Below, one piece after another: positions 35,094 through 44,787 of a stretch of DNA of 64,000 bases. Both the position numbers and the translations under genes were made by a program. Location: assembly GCA_022844405.1 (NCBI GenBank), contig JALHLV010000011.1, positions 1 through 64,000 on the forward strand, in the 5' to 3' direction. Every line of letters begins with the position of its first letter. Within the stretch, counting starts at the first letter, position 1. This DNA comes from Sphingomonadales bacterium. GTDB lineage: Bacteria; Pseudomonadota; Alphaproteobacteria; SMXS01. A model generated the notes under the pieces. That model had not been told where the DNA came from, ran no database searches, and saw only the letters and a list, made by a program, of their open reading frames with translations.

Positions 35094-35676
35094 CGGAGGG
35101 CTGCCGGGCGGTCCTGATCGGTGATGTGTTGGAGTGGCCCGGAAATGAGTGGGGCGGCACAGTTAGAAAATTAACTGTGCCGCCCCGCAACCCCAGTACT
35201 GGATCCGGCTATGGGCCGATAGCTCTCCGGATCCTTACCGCAATAGTGCTTGGGCCGGCAAAACAGCGGTACGGGTACAGGGGCTGACCAAATTCGCAAA
35301 TACCCAAACGAGAAACCCCGTCAGTGTGCGTCTCCCCGGTCGCCGGCGCCGTGCGCCTGGCGTTGCCTTCGGGGCTCCAATCCTCAAAACAGGAGTTCCG
35401 TTGGCGTCGTATTCACCGGAGGAAACGCGCTTTACGTGGTTCCCACCCGGTTCAAACATGCCGCGAAATGTCTCCAATCGCAAGAGGAGTCAATCGTTTC
35501 TCCGTCAAAAAAGGGCAAAGATGGGGCAAAGCCGTGTCTGCCACGGTACTTTTCGTGCGCCTTGGCGTTACCTGCCATGCGTTACGGATGAATTCCCCGA
35601 GTTTTCCACGGGGCCGGCGGATCGAATCCGGCGACTCTCAAACCGATTCGCGGCACGCCGTCGTTGGCGGCACCTG
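35094..35676. other. Gap with one long palindrome and no recognised gene
   Basis: 583 bases between phaZ and a 41-aa minus-strand gene. A 15 bp inverted repeat is at 35151-35186. The part from about 35290 to 35640 is less GC-rich than its surroundings and contains overlapping frames of up to about 196 codons on the plus strand, with Arg/Ser-rich translations, no ribosome site and no family resemblance that I can recognise. It may be a decayed remnant of a mobile element, but I see no integrase or transposase motif. Confidence 0.4.
35151..35186. repeat. 15 bp perfect inverted repeat after phaZ
   Basis: GGGGCGGCACAGTTA (35151-35165) pairs perfectly with TAACTGTGCCGCCCC (35172-35186) around a six-base loop. 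There is no T-tract on either side, so it is not a canonical rho-independent terminator, but it lies 58 bases after the phaZ stop and could protect or end that transcript. Confidence 0.7.
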
Positions 35677-35802
35677 TCAACGGGCGGTGACCGGGCTGTA
35701 TTCGGGGGGCGGATCCTCGTGCAGCATCTGGGCGAACGGCACGGCGCTGAAGCCGAGCAGGAAGCCGGCGAGGAGAATGATTCCGATGGATTTGAATGGC
35801 AT
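35677..35802 (-). CDS. Small membrane or secreted protein, 41 aa
   Basis: A 41-codon frame starts at ATG 35802, with a GGGGG ribosome site seven bases upstream. The product begins with MPFKS, then a hydrophobic stretch IGIILLAGFLLGFSAVPFA, and ends in a polar Pro-rich tail (HEDPPPEYSPVTAR). The layout is a single-pass membrane protein or a short secreted peptide with a signal sequence ending after Ala. I do not recognise the family. A positively charged start, well-placed ribosome site and clean hydrophobic core argue for a real gene; there is no neighbour to suggest a function. Confidence 0.5.
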   Translation of the reverse strand: MPFKSIGIILLAGFLLGFSAVPFAQMLHEDPPPEYSPVTAR

Positions 35803-36013
35803 CCGAGACCCCCTAGCCTACGAATGGCCTTGTCGACCGCAGCCATGCTGACTCGAAGAAAGCGCGCCGATCAACCGAAAAGAATCCAGCCGCCGGGACG
35901 GATGCTAACGCCTTGAGGAGGTTGCGAAAGCAACCCGCGCCAACGGGCACCGGAAGGGCGTCGGCGGCTGCCGGCCGCGCGCGCCCCGGCGGAACCGGCG
36001 GCGCGAGTCGCGG

Positions 36014-36862
36014 TCAGTCGTCGTGGGGCCGGCGGTCGCGGCTGACCGGATGCAGGTTGGCGTAACCGGCCGCGCGCTTCTCGCGGAACGCCGCGACTCC
36101 CTCGCGCAGGTCGTGGCCGCCCACCAGGGTCGCCGCGGTCCAGATCGCCACGTAGTTCAGGCTGTCGGCCACGCTGTGGTCGCGGGCGTAGTTCATCAGC
36201 TCCTTCGAGCCGTGGACGGCGAGCGGCGACTTGCTCGCGATGCCGCGGGCGATCTCCATCACCGCCGCCAGCATCTCGTCCTGGCTGTCGAACACCCGGT
36301 TGACGTAGCCCACGTCCTTGGCCTCGTCGCCATACATGCGGCGGCCGGTGAACGCCAGCTCGCGGGCGATCCCGGCGGGAATGAGGCGCGGCAGCCGCTG
36401 CAGCGTGCCCAGGTCCGGCGCCATGCCGATGTTCACCTCCTGCACGACGAAGAACGCATCCTTCGTGCAGTAGCGCATGTCGGCGCACACGGTTATGTCG
36501 AGCCCGCCGCCGACGCAGGCGCCCTGGATGGCGGCGAGCACCGGATAGCGGCATTTCTCGACCCGGCCCAACCGGTCGTGCAGGTCGAGCAGATGGCGCC
36601 GGAACGCCTCGCGCCTGCGGCCTTCGTCCTCGTCGCTGGGGGCGTTCAGGCTCTTGAACGCGTTGAGATCGAGGCCGGCGCAGAAGTGCTTGCCGGTCGA
36701 CGACAGCACCACCACGCGCACGTCGTCGCGGGCCTCGATTTCCTCGAACGCGGCGGGAAACTCCACCCAGAAGTCCGGGTTCAGGGAGTTGAACTCGTCG
36801 GGCCGGTTGAGGATCACATGGGCGATCTGATCCTTGACCTCCAGTTTCACAGCTTTGGACAT
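36014..36862 (-). CDS. Crotonase-family protein, likely delta(3,5)-delta(2,4)-dienoyl-CoA isomerase
   Basis: 282 residues. The oxyanion-hole segments are GKHFCAGLDLNAF and GACVGGGLDITVCAD. The region EVNIGMAPDLGTLQRLP and the later SRDHS-like stretch YARDHSVADSLNYVAIW match the wording of mitochondrial/peroxisomal ECH1, including the acidic residues (Asp in CADMRY, Glu in QEVN, Asp in APDLG) used for dienoyl-CoA isomerisation. This would let the beta-oxidation operon handle unsaturated acids with odd-numbered double bonds. The ATG at 36862 follows AAAGGAAAG; a TTG five codons earlier reads through that site. A large palindrome separates it from the upstream multifunctional gene. Confidence 0.85.
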   Translation of the reverse strand: MSKAVKLEVKDQIAHVILNRPDEFNSLNPDFWVEFPAAFEEIEARDDVRVVVLSSTGKHFCAGLDLNAFKSLNAPSDEDEGRRREAFRRHLLDLHDRLGRVEKCRYPVLAAIQGACVGGGLDITVCADMRYCTKDAFFVVQEVNIGMAPDLGTLQRLPRLIPAGIARELAFTGRRMYGDEAKDVGYVNRVFDSQDEMLAAVMEIARGIASKSPLAVHGSKELMNYARDHSVADSLNYVAIWTAATLVGGHDLREGVAAFREKRAAGYANLHPVSRDRRPHDD

Positions 36863-36894
36863 GTTCTTTCCTTTCAAGGCCTTGGCTCGGCTGG

Positions 36895-36993
36895 AACGCC
36901 CCTCACCCTAACCCTTTCCCAGAGGGAGAGGGAACGGTGTGGCGCACTCCATCGAACCCTCTCCCATTGGGAGAGGGCAGGGTGAGGGGCGTT
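36895..36993. repeat. Large nested palindrome between beta-oxidation genes
   Basis: Outer arms AACGCCCCTCACCCT (from 36895) and AGGGTGAGGGGCGTT (ending 36993) pair. Inside lie two smaller hairpins: CCCTTTCCC/GGGAGAGGG with one mismatch and loop AGA, and a perfect CCCTCTCCC/GGGAGAGGG with loop ATT. The element resembles widespread intergenic palindromic repeats of the CTCACCCTAACCCTCTCCC kind. It does not share sequence with the three CCGTGTCCCTGAG hairpins elsewhere in the window. Confidence 0.88.
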
Positions 36994-37001
36994 GCTTCCG
37001 C

Positions 37002-39164
37002 TTACTCCGCCGCCGCCTTCACCTTGCTTCCGTAGAAGCTTTCGCCCTTGGCCGCCATGTCGCGCAGCAGCTTGGGCGGGGCGAAGCGGGCGCCGTATTG
37101 CTGGGCCAGCCGGTCGCATTCGCGCACGAACGCGTCGACGCCGACCGCGTCGATCAGGCTGAACGGTCCGCCGGTGAACGGCGCGAAGCCCCAGCCGAAG
37201 ATGGCGCCGATATCGCCGTCGGCCGGATCGGTCAGCACGGTCTCCTCCAGGCAGCGGGCGGCTTCGACCGCCTGCCGGTAGAGGAAGCGCTTCTTCACCT
37301 CGGTGACGTCGGGCTGGTCGGCGGCCGACGGCCAGTTCTCGGTCAGGCCCGGCCACAGGAACTTCTTGCCGCCTTCGGGATACTCGTAATAGCCCTTGCC
37401 GGCCTTCTTGCCGAGGCGGCCCAGCTCCATCAGCCTGTCGACGATGTGGTCGCCCGGCGCGGGCTTGTAGGCGTCGCCGAGGTCCTTCTTCGTCTGCTCG
37501 CGGACCTTGTAGCCCAGCTCGATGGACACCGCGTCGCCGACGTCGAGCGGGCCGACCGGCATGCCGGCCTGCTTGCCGCCGTTCTCGATCAGCGCCGGGA
37601 CGATGCCGTCGGCGAGCATGGCCAGGCCCTCGGCCACATAGGTGCCGAAGCAGCGCGAGGTGTAGAAGCCGCGGCTGTCGTTGACCACGATCGGCGTCTT
37701 GCGGATCTGGCCCACATAGTCCATGGCGCGGGCCAGCGTCTCCTGCGAGGTCTCCTTGCCCATGATGATCTCGACCAGCGGCATGCGGTCGACGGGCGAG
37801 AAGAAGTGCAGGCCGATGAAGTCCCGCGGGCGCGAGAAGCTCTTGGCCAGGCCGGTGATCGGCAGGGTCGAGGTGTTGGAGGCGAACACCGGCAGGCCCG
37901 GAACGGCGGCCTCGGTCTTGCGGGTGACGTCGTCCTTGATGTCGCGGCTCTCGAACACCGCCTCGATGACCAGGTCGCAGCCCTTCAGGTCGTCATAGGA
38001 CGTCGTCGGCTTGATCCGGCCGAGCAGGGCCTGGCCTTTCTCGGCGCTGACCTTGCCGCGCTGCACGCCCTTGTCGACCAGGCCCTGCGAATAGGCCTTG
38101 CCCCTTTCGGCGGCTTCCATCGTGGTATCGAGCAGGATCACCGTCATGCCGGCCTCGGCCGAGACATAGGCGATGCCCGCGCCCATCATGCCGGCGCCCA
38201 GCACGCCCAGGGTCTTCACCTGGAACTTGTCGACGCCCTGCGGCCGGCGGGCCAGCTTGTCGGCGGCCTGCTTGTTGATGAACAGCGAGCGGATCATGGC
38301 CTTGGACGACGGGTCCATCATCAGCTTGGTGAAGTAGCGGCTCTCGATCCGCAGCGCCGCGTCCATCGGCACCTGATGGCCTTCATAGACGCAGGACAGG
38401 ATCGCCTGGACGGCGGGGAAATTGCCCAGCGTCTCCTTCTGCGCCATGGCGTTGCCGCCGGTGAATGTCTGGACGATGGCCGGATTGAACGCGCCTTCGC
38501 CGCCCGGCACCTTGAAGCCCTTCTTGTCCCAGGGCTGGACCGGATCGCCCTTCTCCTTGATCCAGGCCTTGGCGCGGGCGACGATGTCGGCCAGCGGCGC
38601 CAGCTCGTGCACCGCGTTGCCGGCCTTGGCCTGCTGCGGCGTCATGGAGTCGCCCTTCAGCAGATACATCAGCGACGCCTGCACGCCCATCAGGCGCGGC
38701 AGGCGCTGGGTGCCGCCGCCGCCGGGCAGCAGGCCCACCTTCACCTCGGGCAGGGCAAGCTGGATCTTCGGATCGTCGGCGCAGACGCGGTAGTGGCAGG
38801 CGAGGGTGATCTCGAGGCCGCCGCCCATGGCAAGGCCGTTGATCGCCGCCGCGAACGGCTTGCCGCAGGTTTCGAGCCGGCGCATCTGCCGGTTCATGGC
38901 GTGGGCGTTCTCGAACATGTCCTTCACCGACGACGCGCCCGCCTGCGAACCCAGCATCCCCAAGTCGGCGCCGGCAAGGAACGCCGGCTTGCCCGAGGTG
39001 ATCACCGCGCCCTTGATGGCGGGGTCGGTCGCAACCTTCTCGATCAGCGACGACAGGTCGCGCGACACGTCGCCGTTGATCACGTTCATGGAGCGGCCGG
39101 GCAGGTCGATGGTGAGGAGGGCGATGCCGTCGCTATCGACCTCGAACTTGATGGTGTCGGTCAT
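37002..39164 (-). CDS. Multifunctional enoyl-CoA hydratase/3-hydroxyacyl-CoA dehydrogenase (FadB/FadJ-like)
   Basis: 720 residues. The N-terminal crotonase domain (about 1-190) has the oxyanion pocket [16 protein letters not shown] and the catalytic region [20 protein letters not shown]. The 3-hydroxyacyl-CoA dehydrogenase domain begins near 312 with the NAD-binding [19 protein letters not shown] and includes [17 protein letters not shown] with its catalytic His. C-terminal domains follow ([15 protein letters not shown]). It carries out the two middle steps of fatty-acid beta-oxidation. It lies 21 bases downstream of the thiolase in the same operon, the usual alpha/beta pairing. Confidence 0.93.
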   Translation of the reverse strand: MTDTIKFEVDSDGIALLTIDLPGRSMNVINGDVSRDLSSLIEKVATDPAIKGAVITSGKPAFLAGADLGMLGSQAGASSVKDMFENAHAMNRQMRRLETCGKPFAAAINGLAMGGGLEITLACHYRVCADDPKIQLALPEVKVGLLPGGGGTQRLPRLMGVQASLMYLLKGDSMTPQQAKAGNAVHELAPLADIVARAKAWIKEKGDPVQPWDKKGFKVPGGEGAFNPAIVQTFTGGNAMAQKETLGNFPAVQAILSCVYEGHQVPMDAALRIESRYFTKLMMDPSSKAMIRSLFINKQAADKLARRPQGVDKFQVKTLGVLGAGMMGAGIAYVSAEAGMTVILLDTTMEAAERGKAYSQGLVDKGVQRGKVSAEKGQALLGRIKPTTSYDDLKGCDLVIEAVFESRDIKDDVTRKTEAAVPGLPVFASNTSTLPITGLAKSFSRPRDFIGLHFFSPVDRMPLVEIIMGKETSQETLARAMDYVGQIRKTPIVVNDSRGFYTSRCFGTYVAEGLAMLADGIVPALIENGGKQAGMPVGPLDVGDAVSIELGYKVREQTKKDLGDAYKPAPGDHIVDRLMELGRLGKKAGKGYYEYPEGGKKFLWPGLTENWPSAADQPDVTEVKKRFLYRQAVEAARCLEETVLTDPADGDIGAIFGWGFAPFTGGPFSLIDAVGVDAFVRECDRLAQQYGARFAPPKLLRDMAAKGESFYGSKVKAAAE

Positions 39165-39185
39165 TGATGTTCTCCCGATCCGCGC

Positions 39186-40391
<1,206 letters not shown>

Positions 40392-40417
40392 GGGTTTGAT
40401 CCTTTGGATGCGAATTG

Positions 40418-42208
40418 TCAGAAAGCGTCGGCGGGCAGCGCCATCAGGGATTCGCTGCCGGATTCGATCTTCTTCAACAGGCTGCCAGTGTCGGGCAGCA
40501 TGCGCTCGAAGAAGAAGCGGGCGGTGACCAGCTTGTATTCGTAGAAGGCGCGGTTCCCTGCGCCATTGGCCAGCTTGTCTTGCGCGGCCCTGGCCATCAT
40601 GCCCCAGACATGCCCCATGGCGACCAGCGCCATCAGCCGCAGGTAGTCGGCGGCGCCGGCGCCGGCGTTGTCGGGCTTGGCGAGGCCGTTCTGCATCAGC
40701 CACATGGTCGCCTGCTGCAGCCGGCCCAGCGCCTTCTCGAGCTCGCCGGCCATGGCGCCGAGCGCCGGGTCGGCCTTGGTCTCGGCGACGAACTGGGCCA
40801 CCTCGGCGAAGAACGCCTGGATGGCGCGGCCGCCGTTCATGGCCAGCTTGCGGCCGACCAGGTCCATGGCCTGGACGCCGTTGGTGCCCTCGTAGATCGG
40901 CGCGATGCGGCTGTCGCGCAGGAACTGTTCGATGCCGTTGTCCTGGATGAAGCCGTGCCCACCCCAGGTCTGCACCGCAAGGCTGGCCACATCGACGCCC
41001 ATGTCGGTGAAGTAGGCCTTGATGACCGGAGTCATCAGCGCCATGAAATCATCGGCCTTCTGGCGCACCGCCTCGTCGGGATGGTGATGCAGCAGGTCGA
41101 GTTGCAGGCCGGCGATGGCGGCGAGCGCGCGGGCGCCCTCGGTGAAGGCGCGGCCGGTCATCAGCATGCGGCGCACGTCGGGGTGGACGATGATCGGATC
41201 GGCCGGGCCGTCGGCGTTCTGCGGCCCGCTGATCGCGCGGCCCTGCAGCCGGTCGCGGGCATAGGCGACGGCGTTCTGGTGGGCCACCTCGGCGATGCCC
41301 AGGCCCTGGATGCCGACCCACAGCCGCGCCTCGTTCATCATGGTGAACATGGCCGGCATGCCCTTGTTGACCTCGCCGACCAGATAGCCGGTGGCGCCGT
41401 CATAGTTCATCACGCAGGTGGCGTTGGAGTGGATGCCCATCTTGTGTTCGATGGAGCCGCAGGACACGCCGTTGCGCGCGCCCAACGAGCCGTCGCCGTT
41501 CACCAGGAACTTCGGCACGATGAACAGGCTGATGCCCTTGGTGCCGGCCGGACCCCCGGGAATCTTCGCCAGCACGAGATGGATGATGTTCTCGCTGAGG
41601 TCGTGCTCGCCGGCGGAGATGAAGATCTTGGTGCCGCTGATTTTGTACGCGCCGTCGGCCTGCGGCTCCGCACGGGTGCGGATCAGGCCCAGATCGGTGC
41701 CGCAATGCGGTTCGGTCAGGTTCATGGTGCCGGTCCACTTGCCGGCGACCATGTTCGGCAGGTAGCGCTGCTTCAGCTCGTCCGAGGCGTGGGCGTCGAT
41801 GGCCTCGACCGCGCTTTTGGTCAGGCCCGGATACATGGTGAAGCCCCAGTTGGCGGCGATCATCATCTCCGAAACCATGATGGCGAGCGTCTGCGGCAGG
41901 CCCTGGCCGCCATGCGCGGTCTTGGCCGTGAGGCTGCCCCAGCCGCTTTCCACATAGAGGTCGTAGGCTTGCTTGAAGCCCTTGGGCGTGGTGACGACGC
42001 CGTTGTTCCAGTGACAGCCTTCCAGGTCGCCGCTCTGGTTGATCGGGTGCAGCACCTCGGACGCGACCTTGCCGGCCTCCTCCAGGATGGCATCGACCAG
42101 GTCGGGAGACACCTCCTCGAAGCCGGGCAGGTTGGCGTATTTGTCCAGGCCCAGCAGGTCGTTGAGCACGAACTTGAAGTCGGCGATCGGGGCCGTGTAG
42201 GTGGTCAT
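40418..42208 (-). CDS. Acyl-CoA dehydrogenase with C-terminal extension (DmdC/AcdA long type)
   Basis: 596 residues, longer than the standard 380-390 because of an extra C-terminal helical domain. The core shows [36 protein letters not shown] (FAD/substrate), [11 protein letters not shown], and the catalytic Glu region [20 protein letters not shown]. This long form includes 3-methylmercaptopropionyl-CoA dehydrogenase DmdC, but also general medium/long-chain enzymes; the operon context favours the latter. It performs the first, FAD-linked step of beta-oxidation. Its ATG overlaps the merR stop (ATGA, 42205-42208), so its translation is coupled to the regulator. Confidence 0.9.
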   Translation of the reverse strand: MTTYTAPIADFKFVLNDLLGLDKYANLPGFEEVSPDLVDAILEEAGKVASEVLHPINQSGDLEGCHWNNGVVTTPKGFKQAYDLYVESGWGSLTAKTAHGGQGLPQTLAIMVSEMMIAANWGFTMYPGLTKSAVEAIDAHASDELKQRYLPNMVAGKWTGTMNLTEPHCGTDLGLIRTRAEPQADGAYKISGTKIFISAGEHDLSENIIHLVLAKIPGGPAGTKGISLFIVPKFLVNGDGSLGARNGVSCGSIEHKMGIHSNATCVMNYDGATGYLVGEVNKGMPAMFTMMNEARLWVGIQGLGIAEVAHQNAVAYARDRLQGRAISGPQNADGPADPIIVHPDVRRMLMTGRAFTEGARALAAIAGLQLDLLHHHPDEAVRQKADDFMALMTPVIKAYFTDMGVDVASLAVQTWGGHGFIQDNGIEQFLRDSRIAPIYEGTNGVQAMDLVGRKLAMNGGRAIQAFFAEVAQFVAETKADPALGAMAGELEKALGRLQQATMWLMQNGLAKPDNAGAGAADYLRLMALVAMGHVWGMMARAAQDKLANGAGNRAFYEYKLVTARFFFERMLPDTGSLLKKIESGSESLMALPADAF

Positions 42209-42633
42209 TCCGCGACACTCCTCAGCTTGGCGTTGTGCTTGCGCCGGATCTCGTCCAGCGGCGTGCCGGCCTTCCAGTCTTCCAGCAGGCGGCAAAAGCT
42301 GGAAAGTTCGTCGATGGTGGCGTCCAGGTCGGCGCGCTGGCTTTCCAGCGCGGCCAGACGGTCGCGGCACTTCTCCAGGGTCACGACCCGCTGCGTTTCG
42401 CGGCTGTCGCCGAGGTCGTACAGGTTGAGCATCTCGGTGATGTCGGCGAGCGTGAAGCCGACGCGCCGGCCGCGCAGGATCCAGGCGAGACGCGCCCGGT
42501 CGCGGGAAGCGTAGATGCGGTTCTGGCCGTCCCGCTTCGGGGTCACCAGACCCTCGTCCTCGTAGAAACGGATGGTCCGGGGGGTCACCCCGAACTCCTT
42601 GGCGAGTTCCGATATGGTCCAGGTCTGCGACAC
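42205..42633 (-). CDS. MerR-family regulator of the beta-oxidation operon (LiuR-like)
   Basis: 142 residues. An N-terminal winged helix, TISELAKEFGVTPRTIRFYE and DEGLVTPKRDGQNRIYASRD, is followed by a long coiled coil (about 75-125). Unlike metal-sensing MerR proteins there is no Cys cluster, as in the LiuR type that controls acyl-CoA degradation. The start is GTG at 42633. It is the first gene of the operon and is translationally coupled to the acyl-CoA dehydrogenase. A palindrome within a promoter spacer directly upstream (42673-42701) is the obvious autoregulatory site. Confidence 0.87.
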   Translation of the reverse strand: MSQTWTISELAKEFGVTPRTIRFYEDEGLVTPKRDGQNRIYASRDRARLAWILRGRRVGFTLADITEMLNLYDLGDSRETQRVVTLEKCRDRLAALESQRADLDATIDELSSFCRLLEDWKAGTPLDEIRRKHNAKLRSVAE

Positions 42634-42672
42634 GAAGGAAGTTCCCGTTTCGATTCGGCCGGTACGCCCGAG

Positions 42673-42701
42673 TCTATAGTTTACCTTTACGTAAACGTCA
42701 A
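42673..42701 (-). promoter_or_regulatory. MerR-type promoter/operator of the beta-oxidation operon
   Basis: Read on the minus strand there is a -35 TTGACG (42701-42696), a 17-base spacer holding the perfect palindrome TTTACGTAAA (42695-42686), and a -10 TATAGA (42678-42673). A further GGTAAAC half-site lies next to the -10. Transcription would begin near 42665, 32 bases before the GTG of the MerR gene. A palindrome centred in the spacer is where MerR-family regulators bind, and TTTACGTAAA agrees with LiuR-like operators as I recall them. Confidence 0.8.
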
Positions 42702-42766
42702 TACATGATCGCGCCTTGCAACGAAGCGGCGCCTTCGGGCTGGCGGGAGCGCTGCTGCGCGCCCGA

Positions 42767-42985
42767 TCAGGCTTTCCGCAGGCGGAAGCGGAACTGGTCG
42801 CCGGCCTGCTCCCATTCCAGCAGCTCGTGGCCGGTCTGCTCGCAGAAGGCGGGGAACTCGTTGACCGAGGCGGTGTCGGTCGCCAGTACGTCGATGACGT
42901 CGCCGGCCGCCATGCCCTGCAGCGCTTTCTGCGTCCGCAGCACGGGCAGCGGGCAGAGCAGGCCGGTGGCGTCGAGCACCTTCAC
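42767..42985 (-). CDS. TusA-family sulphur carrier/regulator protein
   Basis: 72 residues, the typical size. The start VKVLDATGLLCPLPVLRTQK contains the signature CPxP with the active Cys, followed by helix ALQGMAAGDVIDVLATDTAS and a C-terminal strand. TusA-like proteins carry persulphide sulphur or serve other redox and maturation roles. The start is GTG at 42985 and overlaps the flavin reductase stop as GTGA, so the two are translationally coupled. Any link between sulphur transfer and flavin reduction here is inferred from that coupling only. Confidence 0.88.
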   Translation of the reverse strand: MKVLDATGLLCPLPVLRTQKALQGMAAGDVIDVLATDTASVNEFPAFCEQTGHELLEWEQAGDQFRFRLRKA

Positions 42986-43485
42986 GCGTCGACCTGCGGC
43001 TCCAGCCGCGCGTAGGAACTGCGGTGGAACAGCAGCGGCGCGGCCTCGGACACCACGGCGGTGTGCAGCACGCGGCAGATGAACAGGATGTGGTCGCCGG
43101 CGTCGACCCGTTGGTCCAGCCGGCAGTCGAACGCGGCGAGGGCGCCGGGAATGATTGGCGCGCTGGTCTTCCACAGTTCGAACGGGATGTCGCCGAAGCT
43201 CTTGTCGCCGGGCGTCGAGAATCGCCCGGAAAGGCCGACCTGCTCCTCGCACAGCACGTTCACGGCGAACTCATCGGCGGCCATGAAGTCGTCGTACTGC
43301 TCGGACTTCTTGCCCAGGCTGAACAGGATCAGCGGCGGATCGAGCGACACCGAGGTGAATGAGTTCATCGTCAGCCCGATCGGGCCGCCGGTGCGGTTGC
43401 GGGTCGTGACCACGGTCACGCCGGTCGCGAAACACGAGAAGGCGCGGCGCAGGGCCCTCGGGTCGATGCCGTCGCTGTCTTCCAT
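42982..43485 (-). CDS. Flavin reductase family protein
   Basis: 167 residues of the FMN-binding split-barrel flavin reductase family (HpaC/NtaB type): RRAFSCFATGVTVVTTR, the flavin-binding GLTMNSFTSVSLDPPLILFS, FAVNVLCEEQ and the C-terminal DHILFICRVLHT. It likely supplies reduced FMN or FAD to a partner monooxygenase by oxidising NAD(P)H. ATG at 43485 is chosen (ACGGAAAC upstream); an ATG eleven codons earlier is possible. It overlaps tusA by 4 bases. A partner oxygenase is not adjacent; the acyl-CoA-dehydrogenase-like protein at 60346 or the LLM proteins are candidates by class. Confidence 0.87.
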   Translation of the reverse strand: MEDSDGIDPRALRRAFSCFATGVTVVTTRNRTGGPIGLTMNSFTSVSLDPPLILFSLGKKSEQYDDFMAADEFAVNVLCEEQVGLSGRFSTPGDKSFGDIPFELWKTSAPIIPGALAAFDCRLDQRVDAGDHILFICRVLHTAVVSEAAPLLFHRSSYARLEPQVDA

Positions 43486-43611
43486 GGCGTTTCCGTAAGC
43501 AATCCGACTCGCCGCCATTGATTTCAGAAGTCGGGGCCGAGTGCAAGGTTCACGGCGGTTGCGCGGGCGGGCAGGGCTGCGCATATTGCGCTCCAGAGCA
43601 GGAGCAACACG

Positions 43612-44178
43612 ATGCCGCTTTCAGAGCCGCAGCCGGGCCGCAAGCCGCTGCACACCCGCACCATCGTCATGGACGCGTTCTACCGTGAGGACGGCCTGTG
43701 GGACATCGAGGGCCGGGTCACCGACGTCAAGAACTATGCCTATGACAGCCATGTGCGCGGCCAGGTCGACGCCGGCGACCGGGTGCATGACATGTTCATC
43801 CGCATGACCCTGGACGACCATTTCACCGTGCGCGCGATCGAGGTGAAGATGGACGTCTTCCCGTTCTCCATCTGCAACGAGGTCGAGCCCAATTTCCAGG
43901 ACCTGGTCGGGCTGAAGGTCGGTTCCGGCTGGATGAAGAACGTGCGCGAGCGGGTCGGCGGCAAGCATGGCTGCACCCATGTGGTCGAGCTGTTCGGTCC
44001 CATGGCGACGGTGGCGTTCCAGTCGATCCCCAGCTATTCCCGCCTCCGCGACGCCGGCAAACCGAAGAACCCCGATGCGCCCAAGCGCAAGCCGTTCTCC
44101 ATCGGCGGCTGCCACTCCTGGGCCTATGACAGCCCGATCACGAAAAAGCTGGCACCGGAGTGGTACCGCGAGGATTAG
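43612..44178 (+). CDS. DUF2889 domain protein
   Basis: 188 residues matching the DUF2889 family in wording: HTRTIVMDAFYREDGLWDIE, VHDMFIRMTLDDHFTVRAIE, FPFSICNEVEPNFQDLVGLK and CTHVVELFGPMATVAFQ. No signal peptide or membrane helix is visible. The function of the family is not known to me; in several bacteria it occurs near aromatic or acyl-CoA catabolism genes. AGGAG lies seven bases before the ATG. Its stop codon overlaps tail-to-tail with the stop of the ccdB gene. Confidence 0.85.
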   Translation: MPLSEPQPGRKPLHTRTIVMDAFYREDGLWDIEGRVTDVKNYAYDSHVRGQVDAGDRVHDMFIRMTLDDHFTVRAIEVKMDVFPFSICNEVEPNFQDLVGLKVGSGWMKNVRERVGGKHGCTHVVELFGPMATVAFQSIPSYSRLRDAGKPKNPDAPKRKPFSIGGCHSWAYDSPITKKLAPEWYRED

Positions 44179-44486
44179 AAGCCGAGGATGATGAAATCGA
44201 TGGCGCGGATCAATTGATCGCGCTGTGTTTCCAACGATCCGACGCGCTCGCCCAGCCATGTGGTTGGGGTATTGAAAATGTCCTGCGTCATGACCACGAA
44301 CTGTTCGCCCTGAACCTCGACAATCGGGTTGAGGTGCTTCAGTGGACGACGGACCTCAACCATTCGCTGGAGGGGAATGACAACTCTGGAGGTGAGTTCG
44401 GAAACGAAGTTTGCCTGGACGTCGATCAGAAACGGGATGTCCGCTCCATACCCTGTTTCATTCCGGTAGACGTCAAACTGGGCCAT
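44175..44486 (-). CDS. ccdB: CcdB-family toxin
   Basis: 103 residues, close to the classical CcdB length of 101. Family landmarks are FDVYRNETGYGADIPFLIDVQ at the start, SRVVIPL, HLNPIVEVQGEQFVVMTQ, and the C-terminal gyrase-poisoning region, which ends in RAIDFIILGF rather than the classical WGI. CcdB traps DNA gyrase on DNA. The start overlaps the ccdA stop by 14 bases, the usual coupling. The base composition is visibly lower in GC than neighbouring genes, suggesting recent arrival. Confidence 0.9.
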   Translation of the reverse strand: MAQFDVYRNETGYGADIPFLIDVQANFVSELTSRVVIPLQRMVEVRRPLKHLNPIVEVQGEQFVVMTQDIFNTPTTWLGERVGSLETQRDQLIRAIDFIILGF

Positions 44487-44736
44487 GTTTGGCAGCCCAG
44501 ATTTTCATGCCGAGCGTGCCTTCACGCGCAACGCGCTCGTTGTGTTCATCGATTGCTTCCCGGTTCTCTTCCACCCAACGCCGCTTGCGCTCTTCCGACA
44601 CGGCCTGCTTGAGACTGCTTTCGAATATCTGGGACAGGTTCATGTCCATGGATTTCGCCGCTTCAATGAGTTCAGCGTCCACTCTGAGGTTGACGGCTTT
44701 CCGGCTGCGGCTGGAGAATTTGTCGATCCTGTTCAT
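44473..44736 (-). CDS. ccdA: CcdA-family antitoxin
   Basis: 87 residues. An N-terminal ribbon-helix-helix DNA-binding segment (KAVNLRVDAELIEAAKSMDM) is followed by the CcdB-wrapping C-terminus with RRWVEENREAIDEHNERV, a pattern well conserved in CcdA. ATG at 44736 is eight bases after AAGGAG; a GTG three codons upstream is the alternative. The region before it carries TATGCGCATA palindromes that should be its operator. Sitting between DUF2889 and bioD, the pair looks like an insertion at the border of the biotin locus. Confidence 0.9.
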   Translation of the reverse strand: MNRIDKFSSRSRKAVNLRVDAELIEAAKSMDMNLSQIFESSLKQAVSEERKRRWVEENREAIDEHNERVAREGTLGMKIWAAKHGPV

Positions 44737-44781
44737 TATGCGCACTCCTTATGCGCATATATTATGCGCATATAGACGCAT
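44737..44781. promoter_or_regulatory. Tandem palindromic operator of ccdAB
   Basis: Two perfect copies of the palindrome TATGCGCATA begin at 44750 and 44763, 13 bases apart. A partial copy TATGCGCA at 44737 overlaps the GTG/ATG start region and a GCATA half-site is at 44777. They span the ribosome site and the AT-rich promoter of ccdA, so binding by CcdA/CcdAB would shut off transcription. The repeats are seen; the regulation is inferred from how CcdAB operons work. Confidence 0.8.
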
Positions 44782-44787
44782 ATCCGT

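Noticed and set aside
35620-35650. Another T-arm-like sequence (GGATCGAATCC)
   Set aside because: The arms can pair, but the loop would be 10 bases rather than 7 and there is no cloverleaf around it.
35326-35916. 196-codon plus-strand frame after phaZ
   Set aside because: Covers the 41-aa minus-strand gene and has no ribosome site or recognisable motif; it could be remnant DNA but not a supported gene.
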